A stretch of DNA of 64,000 nt from Agreia sp. COWG (lineage in GTDB: Bacteria > Actinomycetota > Actinomycetes > Actinomycetales > Microbacteriaceae), in the NCBI RefSeq assembly GCF_904528075.1, contig NZ_LR882035.1, positions 3,162,001-3,226,000 on the forward strand. Direction: 5' to 3'. How positions within the stretch are numbered: position 1 is the first letter of the stretch; each line of letters starts with the position of its first letter. Below the pieces are notes generated by a model. It made no database searches. It was not told where the DNA came from and worked only from the letters and a program-made list of their open reading frames with translations. The position numbers and the translations under genes were made by a program. Positions 59,586 to 64,000 of the stretch are shown here, piece by piece.

Positions 59586-60592
59586 GCGCTGTCCTTGTCT
59601 CTCGTTGCAGGATGTGCGGGGGCAGGGTCCCGGGCCGGCGCCGGCGCCGGAAGAGCGCGCAGGGCGTCGAGGGCCTTGAGGGCCGCGCGGCCCTCGTCGG
59701 CTAGCCGCTCGGCCGAGATCGCGTCGTGGTCGCCGCAGCCGACCACCACCGCGTACCGCGCCCGGTAGTCCCCCGCGGGCGGCACGATGCGTTCGGCGTC
59801 GAGGAACGGAGCCGGGCACAGGCCCGGATAGTCGACGCTGCGGGCGAACCACGGGGTCGGGGCGGCCGCGGTGGCCTCACCGTCTACCATCACGATCGTG
59901 GAGGACCGCCCGTTCGGGTGCTCGCCCGCGAAGCCGAGCCACGGTGCCCGGATGTCGCGCGGCTCCGCCTCGCTCGGCTCCGTGCGGGCGGCAACTGTCG
60001 CCGGCGCATCCGGCACCAGGATGCGACCGCCCGTGAAAGAGGACGGTCCCCGCCAGAACAGGCCGCCGTAGCCCACCTTGCTGTGGCCCCGGGTCGCGGG
60101 CGACCCCAGGGCGATCGGCTCGGGCGTGATGTTGGTCATGGTGGTCGAGAACGTGAGCACCCAGGCGCGTTCATCGATCGACGACACCGTGACGCGGCGG
60201 GACTCGACGAACAGGGTTCGACCATCCTGGCGCGTCCAGTGCAGGCGCTGATCGATGCCCGTCGCATGTCGAATGCCGTCGACCTCGCCGAGATCGAGGT
60301 GCTCGAGACCGTCGTGCCGCTGGGTGCCGTTGTTCTCGAGCTGCACATACCCTCGGCCCGACACGTAGCTCGGCCCTCCCCAGAAGTTGTCATCGCCGAC
60401 GACCGGCAGTGACCATGAGAGCCCCTTGTGCCACACGTGGTCGGGGGGCCGCAGCCCCGTCATGACGTCTCCGGCAAGGGTGCGCATCGGCGCGAAGTAC
60501 GGCCGCGGGGACTCCACCTGCGGGTCGGCAGGATGAAGAACGTAGTCGAGAACCGGCGAGTCGCCGATCGCGAAGCTCAGGCGATCGCTCAC
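59582..60592 (-). CDS. PmoA-like DUF6807 family protein
   Basis: 336 aa from the GTG at 60592, overlapping the upstream stop by 4 nt. FAIGDSPVLDYVLHPADP, YFAPMRTLAGDVMTGLRPPDHVWHKGLSWSLPVVGDDNFWGGPSYV and LEHLDLGEVDGIRHATGI are the hallmarks of the PmoA/DUF6807 family. It is often found beside Gfo/Idh/MocA oxidoreductases in sugar clusters. The catalytic role is not established. No signal peptide. Gene coupling with both oxidoreductases suggests a shared pathway. Confidence 0.8.
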   Translation of the reverse strand: MSDRLSFAIGDSPVLDYVLHPADPQVESPRPYFAPMRTLAGDVMTGLRPPDHVWHKGLSWSLPVVGDDNFWGGPSYVSGRGYVQLENNGTQRHDGLEHLDLGEVDGIRHATGIDQRLHWTRQDGRTLFVESRRVTVSSIDERAWVLTFSTTMTNITPEPIALGSPATRGHSKVGYGGLFWRGPSSFTGGRILVPDAPATVAARTEPSEAEPRDIRAPWLGFAGEHPNGRSSTIVMVDGEATAAAPTPWFARSVDYPGLCPAPFLDAERIVPPAGDYRARYAVVVGCGDHDAISAERLADEGRAALKALDALRALPAPAPARDPAPAHPATRDKDSA

Positions 60593-61938
60593 CGCGACAC
60601 CGGCTGACCGAGGAAGAGATCGGCGACGTTCACGGCGGCGCCGGTGGCAAGGGACACATTGCCGGCGATGCCGACCGAGATGGCCCTGGCCCCCTCGGAG
60701 AACCCCGCCACCCTTCCCAACGGTTCGTCGACCGTGACCCGGTTGAACAGGTGGTCGAGAAGGTAGGCGTCGCCGCCGCCGTGACCGCCGATGCCATCGG
60801 GGATGGGCACCACTCGTGCCTCTTCCCAGTGCCGCTGCACGACAAGCCGCTCCGCTTGCGGTCTCGCTCCCTGCGTAGCCGACGGTCCGGGGGTCGCGCT
60901 CGGATCGACGACGACCCTGCCATCGTCGCCGAGCAGCACCGCACTGCGCTCCACCACCTCCAGCTCGGCGCGGCCCTCGGTGCCCGTGATCGAGACCCGG
61001 TATCCCTCCCACGGCGAGTGTGTGGTCAACGAGTAACTCAGCGTGGCCCCGGAGTCGTAGTCGACCAGAGCCGAGAGATTGTCCTCGATGCTGATGCCCG
61101 GTTCGAAGACGCCGAGGTCGCGACGGTAGCCGTCGAAATGCGCGTTGTCGAGATAGAGCTCCTTCAACCACGGATCGCCCGCCAGGTCGAGAGCGAACCG
61201 ATCTTCCACCGCCGTGGCGCTGTCAGCCGCAGCGCTGTCAGCCCTGGCCGCCGCGTGCTCGGAACCGAAGAAGCGCAGCCCTCCGCTCGCAAAAACACGC
61301 ACGGGAGCCGCGGAGATCCACCAGTTCACGAGATCGAAGTGGTGGGAGGACTTGTGCACCAGCAGACCTCCCGACTTAGCCTTGTTTCGGTGCCAGCGCC
61401 GAAAGTAGTCGGCCCCATGAAGCGTGTCGAGGGCCCACTCGAAGTGCACCAGGGTGACCCGCCCTATCCGGCCATCGGCGATCACCCGTCGCAGCGCGCT
61501 GTTGCGGGGGCTGTACCGGTAATTGAACGTGGTGATCACCTGCCGCCCCGTGAGTTCGATGGCCCGCTCGATGCGGCGCACGCTGGGCATGTCGATGGTC
61601 AACGGCTTTTCGACGATCACGTCTGCGCCGGCGTGAAGGGCCCGCACCACCAGGTCGGCGTGGGTGTCGTCGGGAGTGGTGATGATGAGCCGGTCGATGC
61701 GCTCCTCGGCGATCATGCGCTCGAGCTCCTCTGGCGGGTAGCGGCGGGGAACCGACCACCCCGCTGCGCGGGCACGGCGTTCGTACGCGTCGAGCCGCCC
61801 GGGGTTGGAGTCGCTCCACGCCACCAGTTCTGCCAGGTCGGCGTATTCTCCCCCGGCCAGGGCTTGGATGTAGAGACTCGCCCTGCCGCCGGTGCCGATC
61901 AGACCGTACCGTTCGAGCTGGGCCACAGTGATCTTCAA
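60589..61938 (-). CDS. Gfo/Idh/MocA-family oxidoreductase
   Basis: 449 aa. The NAD loop is YGLIGTGGRASLYIQAL, LIITTPDDTHADLVVRALHAGADVIVEKPLTIDM carries the EKP motif, and VHKSSHHFDLVNWW is the conserved histidine region. It is larger than usual because of an insertion around 215-260 and a long C-terminal substrate part. The start is TTG at 61938 with weak AGG upstream; GTG at 61926 is an alternative. An operator-like site lies upstream. First gene of the three-gene coupled set. Confidence 0.82.
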   Translation of the reverse strand: MKITVAQLERYGLIGTGGRASLYIQALAGGEYADLAELVAWSDSNPGRLDAYERRARAAGWSVPRRYPPEELERMIAEERIDRLIITTPDDTHADLVVRALHAGADVIVEKPLTIDMPSVRRIERAIELTGRQVITTFNYRYSPRNSALRRVIADGRIGRVTLVHFEWALDTLHGADYFRRWHRNKAKSGGLLVHKSSHHFDLVNWWISAAPVRVFASGGLRFFGSEHAAARADSAAADSATAVEDRFALDLAGDPWLKELYLDNAHFDGYRRDLGVFEPGISIEDNLSALVDYDSGATLSYSLTTHSPWEGYRVSITGTEGRAELEVVERSAVLLGDDGRVVVDPSATPGPSATQGARPQAERLVVQRHWEEARVVPIPDGIGGHGGGDAYLLDHLFNRVTVDEPLGRVAGFSEGARAISVGIAGNVSLATGAAVNVADLFLGQPVSR

Positions 61939-61969
61939 TCCGGGTGCCTGAACAACCCTGTTCGATGTC

Positions 61970-61984
61970 GGGAAAGCGCTATCC
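61970..61984. promoter_or_regulatory. LacI-type operator before the oxidoreductase operon
   Basis: GGGAAAGCGCTATCC, one mismatch from the GAAAGCGCTTTC core at 47552, 32 bp before the oxidoreductase start and about 110 bp from the divergent lacI at 62094. Confidence 0.5.
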
Positions 61985-62093
61985 GGTCACAGTGTACCCG
62001 CGAACGCGGCCGGCTGAGAGAGGGTCTCACGGAGTGCCCGACCACCCACGCGGTAGCATCGTGTCGCTCGACTGACCCGGCCGGAGGAGCTCA

Positions 62094-63185
62094 ATGCCCG
62101 AGAACATCGACGACGAGCAACGCTCGGCGGCCGCGCCGAGCGAGCCCGCCACCGGTGCACCGGCGACCCTCGAGAGCGTCGCTCGCGCGGCGGGGGTGTC
62201 CCTGGCCACGGCGTCGCGCTCCCTCAACGGCAGCAATCGCACCGTCAACGAGAGCTACCGCGCGCGGGTGCTCGAGGCGGCGGCTCGCCTCAACTACTCC
62301 CCGAATACCTCGGCGCAGGCTGTCGCCCGAGGCAGCACCATGACGGTAGCCCTCGTCGTCGCAGACGTTGCCGACCCCTATTTCTCGTCGATAGCCGCCG
62401 GAGTGGTCGCCGCGGCCCGTGACGATGGCCTCATCGTCACGATGACCGCGACAGACGGCGATCCGGAGCGTGAGCTGCAGATCGTTCGCACCCTGCGCGG
62501 GCAACGGCCGAAGGTCATCATCCTCGCGAGCTCGCGCCGCACGAACGCTCAGACGGCACCGCTTCTGCAGCGCGAGCTCGAGGATTATGAGAGGTCCGGC
62601 GGGCGCGTCGTTCTGATCAGCCGTAACGAACTCGGCTTCCGGACGGTGTACATCGACAACGTCGCGGGTGGGCAGGCCCTGGCCGGCCGCCTGATCTCGC
62701 TGGGGTACCGCTCGTTCGCCGTGCTGGCCGGCGACCACGAGCTGCATACCGCCGACGATCGCTACCGCGGCTTCGAGAGGGGTCTCGCCCTCGCGGGCGT
62801 TCGCATCGATGAGTCGCACGTCGTGCGCGGCGCCTTCACTCGGGATGGTGGCTACGACGGCATGCGCGCCCTGCTCGCGAAAGGGGTGGCAGGCGTTGGC
62901 GCCGCCCGGATCGACGCGGTGTTCGCCGTCAACGACGTCATGGCCGTCGGCGCCCTCACGGCACTGCGTGAGGCGGGCCTCGTGCCCGGAAGAGACATCG
63001 CAGTCGCCGGCTTCGACGACATCCCGACCGTGCAGGACACCTGGCCCACCCTGACCACCGTGCGCGTGCCGCTCGTCGAGGTCGGGCTCACCGCGCTGCG
63101 CCTGGCGCTGACAGACGTCGTCGGCGACGAGCCCGCGATCGGCGTCGAGGTCATGGTGCGCGACAGCACCCCCGGCGCCGAGTAG
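62094..63185 (+). CDS. LacI-family regulator
   Basis: 363 aa with a 25-residue N-terminal extension. The HTH is ATLESVARAAGVSLATASRSLNGSNRTVNESYRARVLEAAARLNYSPNTSAQAVARG, the hinge is complete, and the sugar-binding part has VIILASSRRTNA and FAVNDVMAVGALTALREAG. GGAGGAG lies four bases before the ATG. It is divergent from the oxidoreductase operon. It and the regulator at 47602 share near-identical recognition-helix residues (SxxTASRxLNG), so they may bind overlapping sites. Confidence 0.9.
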   Translation: MPENIDDEQRSAAAPSEPATGAPATLESVARAAGVSLATASRSLNGSNRTVNESYRARVLEAAARLNYSPNTSAQAVARGSTMTVALVVADVADPYFSSIAAGVVAAARDDGLIVTMTATDGDPERELQIVRTLRGQRPKVIILASSRRTNAQTAPLLQRELEDYERSGGRVVLISRNELGFRTVYIDNVAGGQALAGRLISLGYRSFAVLAGDHELHTADDRYRGFERGLALAGVRIDESHVVRGAFTRDGGYDGMRALLAKGVAGVGAARIDAVFAVNDVMAVGALTALREAGLVPGRDIAVAGFDDIPTVQDTWPTLTTVRVPLVEVGLTALRLALTDVVGDEPAIGVEVMVRDSTPGAE

Positions 63186-63249
63186 CCGACGGGCGATCGG
63201 GCGCCGTACGCCTCAGGGCCGGGGCCGTCGCTCGCAACCGTGGCCGCCC

Positions 63250-64000
63250 TTACAACCAGGGCTGCACGAGATCGCAGTACCGGCGGGCCATCGTGGCGAC
63301 CACCTCGGAACCTGCAGCAGCCCAGACCTCGGCGTTGAAGATCTCCACTTCGACGTCGCCCGCGTAGCCGGCCACAGACACCGCGCGGGTGAAGGCGGCG
63401 AAATCGATGTGGCCGTCACCCATCATCCCGCGAGAGAGCAGTGCATCCGCGGGCAGCGGCGTGATCCAGTCCGAGATCTGATAGCTCACGATGCGCTTAC
63501 CGGCACCGGCGCGGGCGAGCTGCGCTGCGACATCCGGCTCCCACCACAGATGAAAGGTGTCGACCACCACCCCGACCTCGTCAGCGCAGAAGAGTTCGGC
63601 CATGTCGAGGGCCTGCGCGAGGGTGGAGACGACGCCCCGGTCGGCCGCGAAGAGAGGGTTCATCGGCTCGATGCCCAGCACCACCCCGTGCTGCCTCGCG
63701 ACCGGCGCCAGCAACGACACCGCCTCGGTGGCGCGAGCTCGGGCTCCCGCAAGATCGCGCGAGCCGACGGGCAGCCCTCCCGGTACCAGCACGAGGGTGG
63801 GCGCGCCGAGCGCTGCGGCCTCCTCGATGGCGCGCAGGTTCTCGTCGTGCGCTGCCCGCCTGTCGGCGGGATCAGGAGCGGTGAAGAAGCCGCCCCGACA
63901 GAGCGACGAGACGCGCAGGCCGGAGTCCCTCAGCCACCGCGCGGCGGTCTCGAGCCCCACCTGCGCCACGGGCTCGCGCCAGACGCCGATGGCGCCGAGG
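63250..64000 (-). CDS. Sugar phosphate isomerase/epimerase (xylose-isomerase-like TIM barrel), 5' end cut
   Basis: The frame is open to the window edge; upstream codons read LGAIGVWREPVAQVGLETAA, so the gene continues beyond 64000. Visible blocks are VSSLCRGGFF, LGAPTLVLVPGG, VVLGIEPMNPLFAADRGVV (metal E), VVDTFHLWWEPD (metal D and H), SYQISDWITP, MMGDGHIDFAAF and VEVEIFNAEVW (metal E). This is the IolE/hydroxypyruvate-isomerase-like family often paired with Gfo/Idh/MocA oxidoreductases. It converges on the lacI gene. Confidence 0.85.
   Translation of the reverse strand, partial: LGAIGVWREPVAQVGLETAARWLRDSGLRVSSLCRGGFFTAPDPADRRAAHDENLRAIEEAAALGAPTLVLVPGGLPVGSRDLAGARARATEAVSLLAPVARQHGVVLGIEPMNPLFAADRGVVSTLAQALDMAELFCADEVGVVVDTFHLWWEPDVAAQLARAGAGKRIVSYQISDWITPLPADALLSRGMMGDGHIDFAAFTRAVSVAGYAGDVEVEIFNAEVWAAAGSEVVATMARRYCDLVQPWL

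Noticed and set aside
1..64000. tRNA, rRNA, riboswitch or CRISPR array
   Set aside because: No cloverleaf-like T-loop/acceptor pairs, no regularly spaced identical repeats and no recognisable riboswitch core were seen; a covariance-model scan would be needed to exclude small RNAs.

Overview
The window is high-GC DNA with short intergenic gaps, many ATGA/GTGA stop-start overlaps and many apparently leaderless start codons. It also carries F420-type oxidoreductases, a DUF2277 protein and a hisC next to a branched-chain/pyruvate dehydrogenase E1-alpha gene. Together these point to a free-living actinobacterium, most likely Microbacteriaceae. The species is not identifiable from the sequence. No rRNA, tRNA, CRISPR array or transposase was seen.

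Layout. 1-1316: E1-alpha (cut by the window edge) and hisC. 1531-10903: a defence island on the minus strand, visibly AT-richer than its flanks. It holds a 1476-aa nuclease-STAND ATPase, then a SIR2 effector, a small middle protein and a zinc-hook SMC/Rad50-like ATPase coupled by ATGA overlaps (an ABC three-component, ABC-3C, arrangement). 11139-18543: a truncated ABC exporter at the island edge, then small accessory and regulatory genes (MarR/hydrolase, pentapeptide protein, a frameshifted immunity-like gene, MFS/LacI). 18736-21322: a second candidate defence pair, a coiled-coil protein resembling the N-terminal part of Mrr-type restriction proteins but without the nuclease, plus a DUF4041-like/GIY-YIG protein 4 nt downstream. 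21432-43280: transporters, oxidoreductases, SURF1, Fur, two TetR modules, a BLUF photoreceptor, a glycosyltransferase and hydrolases. This part is interspersed with two families of palindromic repeats and several gene remnants.

43281-64000: a carbohydrate/uronate catabolic cluster. It contains a secreted clan-A glycoside hydrolase with a C-terminal CBM9-like domain, aldose epimerase, ABC sugar importer (binding protein and two permeases), enolase-superfamily dehydratase, uronate-dehydrogenase-like SDR, oligogalacturonate-lyase-like beta-propeller, 2-keto-3-deoxygluconate kinase, KDPG aldolase, CE7 esterase, two Gfo/Idh/MocA oxidoreductases, a PmoA-like DUF6807 protein, a sugar isomerase/epimerase and two LacI regulators. 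Six AAGCG-centred operator-like palindromes lie in front of its transcription units, suggesting one regulon. The likely route is: polymer or oligomer to uronates, then 2-keto-3-deoxy acids, KDPG, and pyruvate plus glyceraldehyde-3-phosphate.
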